Below are positions 1 to 8,114 of a stretch of DNA of 40,533 nt, piece by piece. The stretch's first letter is position 1. Each line of letters begins with the position of its first letter. The DNA comes from Bacteroidota bacterium (GTDB taxonomy: Bacteria; Bacteroidota; Ignavibacteria; UBA10030; BY39): assembly GCA_030682385.1 (NCBI GenBank), contig JAUXOG010000094.1, positions 1 to 40,533 of the forward strand, given 5' to 3'. The notes beneath the pieces were generated by a model that was not told the DNA's origin, did no database searches, and saw only the letters and a list, made by a program, of their open reading frames with translations. A program made the translations under genes and the position numbers.

Positions 1-24
1 TCTAAAAACTATTATTTATTAATT

Positions 25-116
25 GGGCTAAAGCCCTTGATGCACGCGGCTTTTCAATAACCCCACGCTTAAGCGTGGGGTTACAAAAACATACTAATCT
101 CTGCGGACTTTAGTCC
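25..116. repeat. cluster of three short palindromes (REP/BIME-like)
   Basis: Three hairpin-forming palindromes are visible. GGGCT-AA-AGCCC lies at 25-36, a perfect 20-bp palindrome (CCCCACGCTT/AAGCGTGGGG) at 61-80 with one more AA/TT pair on each side, and GGACT-TT-AGTCC at 105-116. The outer two are near-inverted copies of each other (GGGCTAAAGCCC against GGACTAAAGTCC on the other strand), so the unit is symmetric about the central palindrome. This is the layout of bacterial interspersed mosaic elements. No run of T follows, so it is not a standard terminator. No tnpA-REP gene is in the window. Confidence 0.6.
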
Positions 117-259
117 TTAATTCAAGTTTTTAGAGATGCCCATATGTTGAGTAACGATCGTCAATTTATTGAAGGAAACATTATTAAAAATACTTTACCT
201 ATTTCTCTAATTCCTGTTTAATTAACAATTAATTCATAACTAAACAAAATGAGGTAAAT

Positions 260-697
260 ATGAAAAGGACAGCATTAATTCTCGTCGTATTGTTTTCTTC
301 AATTATGTTTTCGTTGCCACTAATTGGCGATGATAACAAAAACGAAAAAAGTTCTGAGCTTGGAGAGCAGCTCGTTTTAATGGTTACATCAATCTTGCAG
401 GGTAAAGATTATGCCGAATTCAAAGAGAATATTTCCCCCGAAGCCTACCTGATCTACAACAATACTTACGAAAGTATATTTGAAGTATTGGAAAATTCTT
501 CAAAAAAAGAAATATTCATCGATGGCAAAAAAGCTGAAGTTGGATATGTTCATTTATGGATGCCCGACGATCAAAAAACTGCCTATCTGGTTTTAGGGAC
601 GAAAAATTCAGATAACGGAAAAACAAGCTGGCATTCAATCTTATTTAAGATTGGTGAAAATCAGAAATGGCAAATTTTAAACTGGCATAAAAGCTAA
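260..697 (+). CDS. small secreted protein of unknown function
   Basis: A 145-residue product starting at ATG 260, with GAGG 6 bases upstream (251-254). Residues 1-23 form a signal peptide (Lys-Arg, then a hydrophobic core ending before GDDNKNEK), so the mature chain is probably periplasmic. The remaining ~120 residues begin with an amphipathic helix (GEQLVLMVTSILQGKDY), then strands, and end in a Trp-rich strand (KWQILNWHKS). That helix-then-sheet order, with a short Trp-containing last strand, resembles NTF2-like/DUF4440-type folds, but I cannot assign a family. The stop lies 4 bases before the AtuA-like gene, so they may be co-transcribed although their products have no evident link. Confidence 0.75.
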   Translation: MKRTALILVVLFSSIMFSLPLIGDDNKNEKSSELGEQLVLMVTSILQGKDYAEFKENISPEAYLIYNNTYESIFEVLENSSKKEIFIDGKKAEVGYVHLWMPDDQKTAYLVLGTKNSDNGKTSWHSILFKIGENQKWQILNWHKS

Positions 698-701
698 ATA
701 A

Positions 702-2066
702 ATGAAAAACAAAATTAGAATTGCATCCGGTCAAGGTTTCTGGGGCGACTTACAAACCGCACCGATGGATCAAGTAACTAAAGGTCCGATAGATTACATC
801 ATGATGGACTTCTTAGCTGAAGTTACTATGTCCATAATGCAAAAGCAGAAAAAGCGCAACCCTGAACTCGGTTACGCTAAAGACCTTGTACATATCGTCG
901 AACAAATACTCCCTACCTGCATAGAAAAAAATATAAAGATTATTACTAACGGCGGTGGTGTAAATCCTTCCGGTTGCAGCGATGCTATACTGAAATGTGC
1001 AAAGAAAAAGGGGTTTAAATTAAAAATCGGGATTGTTCACGGCGACGATATACTCGATAAGTTAGATGAGTTCGAAAAGCGAGGTGTCAAATTCAATAAT
1101 ATGGAAACGGGCGAATCAATCGAGAGCGTACGGCAAAAAATTTCGGCGGCAAATGTTTACTTCGGCGCCGCTTCGATTGCCGAAGCGCTCCGCCAAGGCG
1201 CCGACATTGTAATTACAGGCAGGACGACAGATACGGGACTGACACTTGCACCGATGATTTACGAATTCGGCTGGAATGAAAACGACTGGGATAAACTTGC
1301 AAGCGGTACGGTTGCCGGACATATACTCGAATGCGGCGGACAAGCGAGCGGTGGAAATTTCAGCGGCGATTGGCGCGCAGTTCCCGACCTCGCACACATC
1401 GGCTTCCCGATTGCCGAAGCTTATCCAACCGGTGAAGTCATTATTACCAAGCACGAAAACACAGGCGGTATGGTTACGGTTGAGACTGTAAAAGAACAAC
1501 TGCTTTACGAAATTGGAAATCCTTCGAGCTACATAACTCCCGATGTTGTGGCTGATTTTACTTCGATACAGCTTGAGCAGGTTGGCAAAGACCGTGTGCG
1601 TATGTTCGATGTCAAGGGTAAACCAGCTACCGACACTTACAAAGTTTCTATGGCTTACCTCGATGGTTATACAGCAATTGGTACGCTCACGTATGCTTAT
1701 CCCGATGCACTTGAGAAAGCACAAAAAGCCGACGAAATACTTCGCACTCGGCTTAACGATTTAGGTTTGAAGTTTGATGAGATTCGAACCGAGTATTTAG
1801 GATTAAACTCCTGCCACGGACCCATTGCTGAGATGCCGGATGTGATTAACGAAGTTGTGCTACGCATCGGAGTAAGAAGTCATAGTCATTCAGCGGTCGA
1901 AAGGTTTGGCAAAGAGCTAGCACCTTTGATACTAACAGGACCTCCCGGCGTTACAGGTTTTGCCGGCGGCAGGCCAAAACCAAATGAGGTAATAGCATAC
2001 TGGCCCGCGTTGATTGCAAAGAGTGAGATAAAGCCAAAAGTATCAATGAAAAGAATTCATTCTTGA
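702..2066 (+). CDS. AtuA-like (DUF1446) acyclic terpene utilization family protein, large domain only
   Basis: A 454-residue protein matching the DUF1446/AtuA family (PF07287). It has the N-terminal IRIASGQGFWGD, the NGGGVNPSG segment near residue 87, FGAASIAEALRQGADIVITGR near 150-170, CGGQASGGNFSGDW near 210-222, and GPPGVTGFAGGRP close to the C-terminus. In characterised members AtuA acts in citronellol/geraniol catabolism, but the family is widespread and the reaction is unproven. Many members carry an extra ~100-residue C-terminal domain. Here the protein stops without it, and that domain is a separate gene at 15181-15510. The start has no clear Shine-Dalgarno; ATG 702 follows the previous stop by 4 bases. 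No decarboxylase or acyl-CoA genes are adjacent. Confidence 0.85.
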   Translation: MKNKIRIASGQGFWGDLQTAPMDQVTKGPIDYIMMDFLAEVTMSIMQKQKKRNPELGYAKDLVHIVEQILPTCIEKNIKIITNGGGVNPSGCSDAILKCAKKKGFKLKIGIVHGDDILDKLDEFEKRGVKFNNMETGESIESVRQKISAANVYFGAASIAEALRQGADIVITGRTTDTGLTLAPMIYEFGWNENDWDKLASGTVAGHILECGGQASGGNFSGDWRAVPDLAHIGFPIAEAYPTGEVIITKHENTGGMVTVETVKEQLLYEIGNPSSYITPDVVADFTSIQLEQVGKDRVRMFDVKGKPATDTYKVSMAYLDGYTAIGTLTYAYPDALEKAQKADEILRTRLNDLGLKFDEIRTEYLGLNSCHGPIAEMPDVINEVVLRIGVRSHSHSAVERFGKELAPLILTGPPGVTGFAGGRPKPNEVIAYWPALIAKSEIKPKVSMKRIHS

Positions 2067-2102
2067 AAATTTTGGAGAGCATTGTTTTTAATTTTTATTA
2101 GA

Positions 2103-2122
2103 TGTACATTTGTACTGTACAA
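2103..2122 (+). promoter_or_regulatory. YefM-type operator: two TGTACA cores
   Basis: Upstream of the antitoxin gene are two TGTACA hexamers, at 2103-2108 and 2116-2121 (13 bp start to start). The second sits in a longer symmetric site, TTGTAC-T-GTACAA (2110-2122). In Escherichia coli the yefM-yoeB operator consists of adjacent long and short palindromes with TGTACA cores, bound by YefM and the YefM-YoeB complex. The same core in the same place here supports autoregulation of this pair. AAGGA at 2128-2132 is the ribosome binding site. Confidence 0.75.
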
Positions 2123-2138
2123 TGAATAAGGATGAAAC

Positions 2139-2420
2139 ATGTCTATAAATTTAACATATACACAGGCGAGAGCAAACCTGGCGAAATTGCTGGATGAGGT
2201 TTCTTTAAATAAAGAAGTAGTTATAATAAGTCGTCAAAAAGCAGAAAATGTTGCTTTAATTTCCGAAAGCGAGTTGATGGGCTTACTCGAAACGGCACAT
2301 TTGCTCCGTTCACCCAAAAATGCACAGCGACTGCTTTCCACACTCCTAAAAGCATTCAGAAAAGTTGGGAAACCCCAATCATTCGAATCGCTCAAGAAAG
2401 AATTCGGGATTGAAGAGTAA
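2139..2420 (+). CDS. yefM: antitoxin of Phd/YefM family
   Basis: A 93-residue protein starting with the Phd/YefM DNA-binding fold (LTYTQARANLAKLLDEV, then VVIISRQKAENVALISESEL). It has an acidic C-terminal tail after residue ~60 that would wrap the toxin. Family members neutralise a partner toxin and repress their own promoter; the TGTACA operator just upstream fits that. The middle segment ETAHLLRSPKNAQRLL is the usual YefM linker. The toxin gene overlaps the last codons, which suggests translational coupling. AAGGA lies six bases before the ATG. Confidence 0.92.
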   Translation: MSINLTYTQARANLAKLLDEVSLNKEVVIISRQKAENVALISESELMGLLETAHLLRSPKNAQRLLSTLLKAFRKVGKPQSFESLKKEFGIEE

Positions 2421-2688
2421 AAAGATTCAAAAACGCGACACTGTTTTTCAATCTGAATTTCGAGAGGATTTGGCATATTGGGTGAAAACCGACAGGAAAA
2501 CAGCCATCAAAGTTTTTGAAATCGTTGAAGCGATTATTCGAAATCCATTTGAAGGAATCGGTAAACCGGAACCGTTAAAATATCTAGGAACTGGAGTTTG
2601 GTCGCGCCGCTTGACTCAAGAACATAGAATCGTGTATGTAGTTAGTGAAAATCGGATCGATTTTATTCAATGCAGATATCATTATTAA
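2410..2688 (+). CDS. yoeB: Txe/YoeB family mRNA interferase toxin
   Basis: A ribosome-dependent mRNA endonuclease. From a TTG start at 2410 the product is 92 residues, the family's usual size. The frame is open back to a TTG at 2365, but that would add 15 residues unlike the family, so I chose 2410, which overlaps the antitoxin stop by 11 bases with AAGAAAG upstream. Matches to E. coli YoeB are strong: NPFEGIGKPEPLK, WSRRLTQEHRIVY and the C-terminal CRYHY. Catalytic positions equivalent to Glu46, Arg65, His83 and Tyr84 appear as Glu48, Arg67, His91 and Tyr92, so the toxin looks active. Only the N-terminal ten residues differ from the usual pattern. Confidence 0.88.
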   Translation: MKSKKIQKRDTVFQSEFREDLAYWVKTDRKTAIKVFEIVEAIIRNPFEGIGKPEPLKYLGTGVWSRRLTQEHRIVYVVSENRIDFIQCRYHY

Positions 2689-2841
2689 CGGGTAAATATA
2701 CTAAAACCGATTTGACTTCGTGACTTCAAAGCGTTATATTTTTAAAGAAATTCGGATGGAAATAATTTAAGGAATAAATATCGATAGCTTTGTACCATCT
2801 CTCTAAATAACTAATGTTAAATTAACTAAACGAGGTGCGTT

Positions 2842-3372
2842 ATGTTTACTAAAATATTTTTCTCTACTTTCCGATTCTCCTTAATTATTTTACTCACGGT
2901 TTCCTTCCTTAATTCCTACTCACAATCCCAAACTGCAAATCTTCCGAAAGTTAATGTTACTATGATTGCTGAAAGCAATACTCAATCCGATTTGGATAGG
3001 ACAGTCATCAATAGTTTTAAACAGGCATTAAGTGAAAAAGGGATGCTTGCTTCGGAGAGTTCCGATTTCAGTTTTGAGATTCTTGTCGATACAAAAATGT
3101 TTAACGATAAGATAGTAATATCAGTTACTACATTTGGGGTAATACCCCCCGAAGTCGTTTCTTTAGGTGGAAAAGCTGAAATATTCTATGTTACCATAAA
3201 AGATAAACAAAAAGAGAATCTGACTGAAGAAGGTAAATCAATCAGGGAATATATGAGCACAGAATATATGAGGCAGTTCAGAATGATAAATGATAATTAT
3301 TTGGACGTGATTGATAAAAGCGATCTTGAAGAGTATTGCAGAAAGATAGTATCTTTAATTTATTCAGAATAA
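2842..3372 (+). CDS. secreted protein of unknown function
   Basis: 176 residues from ATG 2842, with GAGG at 2831-2834. Residues 1-28 form a signal peptide ending near NSYSQSQ, typical of exported proteins in this phylum. The mature part opens with a strand and then a helix (LDRTVINSFKQALSEKG), followed by strands (FSFEILVDTK, IVISVTTFGVIPPEVV). This resembles small periplasmic proteins that compute a string or number-like alpha/beta domain, but I recognise no family. There are no cysteines in a lipobox. It sits between a TA pair and a lipoprotein gene on the same strand, with no functional hint from context. Confidence 0.75.
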   Translation: MFTKIFFSTFRFSLIILLTVSFLNSYSQSQTANLPKVNVTMIAESNTQSDLDRTVINSFKQALSEKGMLASESSDFSFEILVDTKMFNDKIVISVTTFGVIPPEVVSLGGKAEIFYVTIKDKQKENLTEEGKSIREYMSTEYMRQFRMINDNYLDVIDKSDLEEYCRKIVSLIYSE

Positions 3373-3393
3373 AAATAATCTAAATAAAATGAA

Positions 3394-3795
3394 ATGAAAG
3401 CAAGTACGTTAGCATTAAATCTTATATTTGCATTTTTGGTGCTTATAATATCATCGTGCGGCGAAGCGCCCATAGGTATGACTCCCGTGGTTGATATTTA
3501 TGGTGTATGGGTGGAAGCAAATCAAATTTCCGATCTTACCATATTTAATAAGACTTCAGGATTAGATTCGAATAAATTGGGATTGATATTTTATGAAGGA
3601 TTTGAACTTCTTGAACGGAATAATGCAGGATGGTGTGAAACTTCGCCAATATCATATCAAAATTATAATGGGAATTGGAAGTTGGAAAGAGATAGCATCG
3701 TTAATATTACAGTGGGTTATTGGGGTGGGATAAGAAATTATTCCTTCCGGATAATATCATTGAATGCAACGGAGATGAAAATTAAATATCAGTAA
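3394..3795 (+). CDS. small lipoprotein of unknown function
   Basis: 133 residues with a lipoprotein signal peptide: Lys2, a hydrophobic core, then the lipobox I-S-S-C at residues 19-22, so the mature protein begins at Cys22. After the cysteine come GVW and, later, GNWKLERDSIVNITVGYWGG and a final strand EMKIKYQ. The pattern 'GxW...W...l..d.i...' is like short lipocalin-like beta domains of Bacteroidota, a weak resemblance only. The product would be sorted by the LolCDE machinery encoded at 17.3-20.4 kb. No good ribosome binding site is visible; the gene follows its neighbour by 21 bases. Confidence 0.75.
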   Translation: MKASTLALNLIFAFLVLIISSCGEAPIGMTPVVDIYGVWVEANQISDLTIFNKTSGLDSNKLGLIFYEGFELLERNNAGWCETSPISYQNYNGNWKLERDSIVNITVGYWGGIRNYSFRIISLNATEMKIKYQ

Positions 3796-3819
3796 AATTA
3801 ATAGAAAGGATAAACAAAA

Positions 3820-5262
3820 ATGAAAGATAAAAATAAATTAACCACAACAGCCGGAATACCTGTCGACGATAATCAGACCTCTCTGACTGCCGGAGAGCGT
3901 GGTCCGACACTTATGCAGGACCATTATCTTCTTGAAAAACTTGCACATTTTAATCGCGAGCGAATACCTGAGCGTGTTGTCCATGCTAAAGCCGCCGGTG
4001 CTCACGGTATCTTTACGGTAACACACGATATCACCAAATACACAAAAGCTAAAATCTTTTCGAAAGTCGGAAAGAAAACAGAAATGTTCGGACGCTTTTC
4101 TACAGTCGCCGGTGAAAAAGGTTCCGCCGATACTGTCAGGGACGTCAGGGGTTTTGCACTGAAATTCTATACTGAAGAAGGAAATTGGGATATGGTAGGA
4201 AATAATACACCAACTTTCTTCATCCGCGATGCAATAAAATTTCCCGATTTCATACATACACAGAAACGTGAGCCGCAAACCAACTTGCGATCTCACACTA
4301 TGTGGTGGGATTTCTGGTCGCAGGTTCCTGAATCATTGCATCAGGTTACAATACTTTTTTCAGACCGCGGCATACCAAAGGGAATACCATATATGAACGG
4401 TTACGGAAGTCATACTTACAGTTTCATCAACGCAGCCAATGAAAGATTCTGGGTTAAGTTTCACTTCAAAACTCAGCAGGGTATCAAGAATATGATGCAG
4501 GCAGAAGCAGACCGTATTGTGGGTGAAGATGCGGACTACCATACACGTCAGTTATTCGAAGCTATCGAGAAAAAAGAATTCCCGAAGTGGAAACTTTATG
4601 TGCAGGTTATGCCGGAAGTAGAAGCCGAAACATACAAATGGAATCCATTTGATTTAACTAAGGTATGGCCTCATAAGGATTATCCGTTGATTGAGGTTGG
4701 TGTGATGGAATTAAACCGTAACCCACAAAACTATTTTGCCGAAGTCGAGCAATCGGCTTTTTCACCTGCGAATGTTGTCCCGGGTATTTCCTTCTCGCCT
4801 TGCAAAATGCTTCAAGCCCGCATTTTCGCATACGCTGATGCTCACAGATACCGTTTAGGTGTAAACTTTGAGAGGTTACCGATAAACACTCCGCGTGCAG
4901 CAAGTGTGAATAATTATCAACGCGACGGACACATGAGGTTCGATGATAACGGCGGACCTTCTGTGAATTATGAGCCGAATAGTTTCGGAGGACCCGTTGC
5001 CGACCCTGCATTCAAAGAACCGCCTCTAAAAATTTCAGGTGATGCAGACAGGTACGAACAGAAGCGGGGTGTTGATGATGATTACGTTCAACCGGGAAAT
5101 CTTTTCAGACTTATGCAGGCTGATGAACAGAAACGCCTGATTGAAAACATTGTAGGAAGTCTGTCAAAAGTTTCGAAAGATATACAAATAAAGATGGTTG
5201 AGCATTTTACGAAAGTAGATAAATCCTACGGCGGAGGTATCGCGAAGGGATTAGGACTGTAG
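3820..5262 (+). CDS. katA: heme catalase (KatA type, small-subunit clade)
   Basis: 480 residues, the normal size for small-subunit monofunctional catalases that convert hydrogen peroxide to water and oxygen. The catalytic His55 is in [12 protein letters not shown], the catalytic Asn128 in [13 protein letters not shown], and the proximal heme ligand Tyr338 in [14 protein letters not shown]. All family blocks are present through to the C-terminal [16 protein letters not shown]. No signal peptide, so cytoplasmic. AAAGGA precedes the start. No OxyR/PerR gene or obvious operator is next to it. A strong hairpin follows the stop, so it probably ends its transcript. Its presence implies at least transient oxygen exposure, in contrast to the oxygen-sensitive korDABC further on. 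Confidence 0.97.
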   Translation: MKDKNKLTTTAGIPVDDNQTSLTAGERGPTLMQDHYLLEKLAHFNRERIPERVVHAKAAGAHGIFTVTHDITKYTKAKIFSKVGKKTEMFGRFSTVAGEKGSADTVRDVRGFALKFYTEEGNWDMVGNNTPTFFIRDAIKFPDFIHTQKREPQTNLRSHTMWWDFWSQVPESLHQVTILFSDRGIPKGIPYMNGYGSHTYSFINAANERFWVKFHFKTQQGIKNMMQAEADRIVGEDADYHTRQLFEAIEKKEFPKWKLYVQVMPEVEAETYKWNPFDLTKVWPHKDYPLIEVGVMELNRNPQNYFAEVEQSAFSPANVVPGISFSPCKMLQARIFAYADAHRYRLGVNFERLPINTPRAASVNNYQRDGHMRFDDNGGPSVNYEPNSFGGPVADPAFKEPPLKISGDADRYEQKRGVDDDYVQPGNLFRLMQADEQKRLIENIVGSLSKVSKDIQIKMVEHFTKVDKSYGGGIAKGLGL

Positions 5263-5289
5263 TAACAGAATTAATCCGAAGTACAAGCT

Positions 5290-5334
5290 GAGGGAGTCAG
5301 AGAAAATTTTACCTCTTTTGACTCCCTCGTTGTT
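5290..5334 (+). terminator. hairpin terminator after catalase gene
   Basis: A perfect 10-bp stem (GAGGGAGTCA at 5290-5299, TGACTCCCTC at 5319-5328) with a 19-base loop, followed by the T-rich GTTGTTTTCC. It begins 28 bases after the catalase stop. The long loop and interrupted T tract make it a moderate rather than ideal intrinsic terminator. Confidence 0.65.
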
Positions 5335-5447
5335 TTCCGAAGGGATCCCAATAATTTCATTTTCGGATATTTCAAAATATTTATTTATAATAAGAACAAA
5401 AAACCAATACAAATAAATCCTGAGTCTTCTACTGTACGGGAATAAAT

Positions 5448-6131
5448 ATGAACATAAAAGTAATAAGCTTTGACGCAGACGATACGCTCTGGGTGAATGA
5501 ACCCTATTTTCAGGAAGTAGAAAAGAAATTTTGCTCACTGATATCGGACTATTTACCAAATGATGAAGTTTCAAAAGAGCTTTTTAAAACTGAAATGGCT
5601 AACCTCCGGCTGTACGGGTACGGCGGAAAGAGCTTTGTCCTCTCAATGATAGAAACTGCGATCAAAGTTTCCGATTCGAAAGTCCAGCCGGAAACCATCA
5701 ATAATATAATTCAACTCGGAAAAGAATTGTTGGATCATCCGGTGAATTTATTGGATGGGGTCGAACATGTTTTGGAAACATTGAAAAAGAAATACAAGCT
5801 CATCATCGCAACGAAAGGAGATTTACTGGATCAGGAACGGAAATTAATTAAATCGGGTTTGAGCAGTTATTTCCACCACATCGAAATAATGAGTGATAAG
5901 AAAGAAGAAAACTATTCCGAACTGATTAATCATCTTGAAATTAAACCGGATGAATTTTTGATGGTAGGGAATTCACTAAAATCGGACATTATTCCGGTTT
6001 TAAATATCGGCGGTAACGGGATACATATTCCATTTCATACAACCTGGCTGCATGAAGTGGCTGATGTAAAAGAAATAACCGGAAAATACAATACCAGCGA
6101 AAAAATTTCTGATATGTTGAATATCTTATGA
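5448..6131 (+). CDS. HAD-superfamily phosphatase
   Basis: 227 residues. Motif I is SFDADDTLW, with Asp9 as nucleophile and Asp11 as acid/base. Motif II is ATKGD (Thr122), and motif IV lies in MVGNSLKSD (Asp180) after a lysine-rich segment (DKKEEN). Between motifs I and II is a helical cap of about 80 residues (C1-type), so a small phosphorylated metabolite is the likely substrate; the sequence does not say which. The stop overlaps the next ATG by 4 bases (ATGA), so the two genes are translationally coupled and probably one operon. Confidence 0.88.
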   Translation: MNIKVISFDADDTLWVNEPYFQEVEKKFCSLISDYLPNDEVSKELFKTEMANLRLYGYGGKSFVLSMIETAIKVSDSKVQPETINNIIQLGKELLDHPVNLLDGVEHVLETLKKKYKLIIATKGDLLDQERKLIKSGLSSYFHHIEIMSDKKEENYSELINHLEIKPDEFLMVGNSLKSDIIPVLNIGGNGIHIPFHTTWLHEVADVKEITGKYNTSEKISDMLNIL

Positions 6132-6748
6132 AAAGAAAAATTGACATTGAGAACTGGGTGCGAAAAGAACACTACTTGTTTTTTAAAACCTACGATGAAC
6201 CCTTCTGGGGCATAACCACAAACGTAGATTGCACAAATGCTTACAAGAAATCGAAAGAACTCAATATCCCTTTTTTTATTTATTATCTCTATCTCTCCTT
6301 AAAATCTGTTAATCATATTGAGGAATTTAAATATCGGATTGAGGGAGAGGAAGTTTTTTGTTATGAAGTTATCCACGCAGCGGCGACTGTTTTAAGAGAT
6401 AACGAAACTTTTGGTTTTTCTTTTATCAAATATAATGAAGACCTTCAGGTATTCACAGAAAATGCGAAGCAGGAAATTGAGAGAGTAAAAAACGATAACC
6501 GGTTGATGCCTTCAGGTTCGGGTGAAAATGTAATTCACTACACTACCATTCCGTGGATAAGTTTTAACGGAGTATCGCATGCCCGTCGCTTCTCGCTGAA
6601 AGATTCCGTCCCTAAAATTGCTTTCGGGAAAATCCACATTGAGAACGGTCAAAAATTATTACCAATCGCTATTCACGCCCACCATGCACTTGTCGATGGT
6701 TTGCATGCGGGGAAATATTTAGAATTATTCCAACAATTGTTAATGTAA
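6128..6748 (+). CDS. CatA-like acetyltransferase (chloramphenicol acetyltransferase fold)
   Basis: 206 residues, slightly short of classical CAT enzymes (~215). The active-site motif HHxxxDG is present as HHALVDG at 185-191; His186 is the expected catalytic base and Asp190 the structural partner. Upstream is PWISFNGVSHARR, the counterpart of the CAT 'SFTSF' region with its hydroxyl residue. N-terminal FFKTYDEPFWGITTNVD also matches the family. CatA-fold proteins acetylate chloramphenicol or other, often unknown, substrates, and many genomic copies are not resistance genes. Coupling to the HAD phosphatase by a 4-base overlap argues for a metabolic role. Confident in family, not in substrate. 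Confidence 0.88.
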   Translation: MKRKIDIENWVRKEHYLFFKTYDEPFWGITTNVDCTNAYKKSKELNIPFFIYYLYLSLKSVNHIEEFKYRIEGEEVFCYEVIHAAATVLRDNETFGFSFIKYNEDLQVFTENAKQEIERVKNDNRLMPSGSGENVIHYTTIPWISFNGVSHARRFSLKDSVPKIAFGKIHIENGQKLLPIAIHAHHALVDGLHAGKYLELFQQLLM

Positions 6749-6774
6749 ATTAAAAAAACCTAAGGAAAAAAAAC

Positions 6775-6900
6775 ATGAGTAAAGGTCAGAACAGTAAGAA
6801 GACATCTAAAAAGGAACCGGCAAAGAGTATGAAAGAAAAAAAAGCTGCGAAGAAGGATAAGAAGGAAGAAATGAAAAAGTCCGGCTACCAAAAGTTTTAA
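6775..6900 (+). CDS. 41-residue Lys-rich basic micro-protein
   Basis: An ORF of 41 codons plus TAA, with ATG 6775 preceded by TAAGGAAA (6761-6768). It begins MSKGQNSKKT and ends KKSGYQKF; 16 of 41 residues are Lys and there are no hydrophobic segments, so it should be cytosolic, extended and nucleic-acid or ribosome binding at best. Similar short MSKG-plus-Lys-run proteins occur in many bacteria and remain uncharacterised. The start signal, the position 26 bases after the acetyltransferase stop and the non-random composition support a real gene. Confidence 0.65.
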   Translation: MSKGQNSKKTSKKEPAKSMKEKKAAKKDKKEEMKKSGYQKF

Positions 6901-6944
6901 CAAGACACGCACGAGAGTATGCAGTGGAGCCGGCTCTGAACACA

Positions 6945-7020
6945 GTCGAAGAACTTGTCCTTAGCTTTACCTGTTCTATGGGACTTGTCGAAGGACTTGT
7001 CCTGAGCTTGTCGAAGGACT
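6945..7020. repeat. interspersed repeat GTCGAAGGACTTGTCCTGAGC
   Basis: Three imperfect copies of a unit starting GTCGAAG: 6945-6965 (GTCGAAGAACTTGTCCTTAGC), 6987-7007 and a truncated one at 7010-7020. The core AGGAC-TT-GTCCT is a hairpin (6992-7003). Dispersed 'CTTGTCGAAGGACTTGTCCTGAGC' elements of this kind are common intergenic repeats in many bacterial genomes. The surrounding 6901-7089 holds no gene; AGGAGA at 7074-7079 belongs to the next gene. Confidence 0.6.
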
Positions 7021-7089
7021 ATTTACCGTGGCGAAGCAACGCTGTTAGACTATCTTCGTTAAATAAAAAAACATAGGAGAATTTTAGCA

Positions 7090-8082
7090 ATGATAATAAA
7101 AATTTGTGTTTTAATCATCTCGATTATATTCTTTCAATCTCCATTTTACGCACAGACATCAGCAGATTATGGGATTGCTACTTTCTCGATAGTTGCACGG
7201 GATTCTGTAAACGGAGAATTAGGTGTTGCAGTAGCTTCACGCTTTTTTGCTGTGGGAGCGGTTGTGCCTTGGGCAAAAGCGGGTGTGGGTGCTGTGGCAA
7301 CACAATCATTTGCAAATACAACTTTCGGCTGGCGTGGATTGGAACTGTTAGACAAAGGCGCTTCACCCGAACAGGTTGTCGAAATTTTAACAAGGAATGA
7401 CGATAACCCAAAGCGAAGACAATTCGGTATTGTATCGGCTGATGGGAAATCGGCGACTTACACTGGCACAGACTGTCTTCCCTGGGCAGGCGGCAGAAAC
7501 GGTAAAAATTATGCTATTCAAGGAAATATTTTGACCGGCGAAAACGTGGTTACTGCAATGGAGGAAACTTTCTTGAAAACCAAAGGGACTTTGGCAGACA
7601 GGTTGTACGCCGCGCTTGTGGAAGGCGATAAACAGGGCGGTGATGCGAGAGGAAAACAGTCGGCAGCATTGTTGGTTGTAAAAGAAAATGCAGGTTATGG
7701 TGGTTATAGTGATCGAGCTATAGATATTCGAGTTGACGACCACGCCGAGCCGTTCGTGGAGTTGGGACGTTTACTGAACTTTGCACAAATGAATTATTCC
7801 TGGAATGAAGCCTGGACACTTTTTACACAAAAGAAATTTAAAGAAGCCCTCCCTTTTATGGAGCATGCGGAAAAAATAGCTCCTGAGAATCCTGAAGTTT
7901 TATATGATCTGGCTGTTATCAGGTTGGCTGCCGGTAAAAAAGAGGATGCACTGAAAGCTCTTGAGAAAGCGCTCACATTAAATCCAAAACTCAAGAAGCA
8001 GGCATCCGGTGATAACGACTTGAAGGACTTGTATAAAGAAACGAAGTTTAAGAGGTTGATAGAAGAAGATATCAACAAATAG
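7090..8082 (+). CDS. secreted DUF1028 family protein with C-terminal TPR
   Basis: 330 residues. Signal peptide 1-22 (ends FYAQ). Residues ~25-225 are DUF1028 (PF06267), an Ntn-hydrolase-like domain: YGIATFSIVARD, GELGVAVASRFFAVGAVVPWAKAGVGAVATQS and DCLPWAGGR are hallmarks. About residues 235-315 form tetratricopeptide repeats (KEALPFMEHAEKIAPENPEVLYDL, DALKALEKALTLNPK). DUF1028 with a TPR or peptidoglycan-binding tail is a known arrangement; the enzyme activity is undefined, though amidohydrolase activity is suspected from the fold. AGGAGA lies 10 bases before ATG. It stands just outside the AT-rich restriction-modification module. Confidence 0.9.
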   Translation: MIIKICVLIISIIFFQSPFYAQTSADYGIATFSIVARDSVNGELGVAVASRFFAVGAVVPWAKAGVGAVATQSFANTTFGWRGLELLDKGASPEQVVEILTRNDDNPKRRQFGIVSADGKSATYTGTDCLPWAGGRNGKNYAIQGNILTGENVVTAMEETFLKTKGTLADRLYAALVEGDKQGGDARGKQSAALLVVKENAGYGGYSDRAIDIRVDDHAEPFVELGRLLNFAQMNYSWNEAWTLFTQKKFKEALPFMEHAEKIAPENPEVLYDLAVIRLAAGKKEDALKALEKALTLNPKLKKQASGDNDLKDLYKETKFKRLIEEDINK

Positions 8083-8114
8083 TTATAAAACTTACTCACA
8101 AAATCTGGAAAAAT

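Noticed and set aside
1116-1724. 202-codon open frame on the minus strand
   Set aside because: It lies wholly inside the AtuA-like gene, has no start signal, and its Cys- and Arg-rich product looks like an antisense shadow.
3838-4296. 152-codon open frame on the minus strand
   Set aside because: Antisense to the well-conserved catalase gene; no start signal or domain.
6128-6748. Chloramphenicol resistance gene
   Set aside because: The fold is right, but the coupling to a HAD phosphatase and the absence of mobile elements favour a metabolic acetyltransferase.
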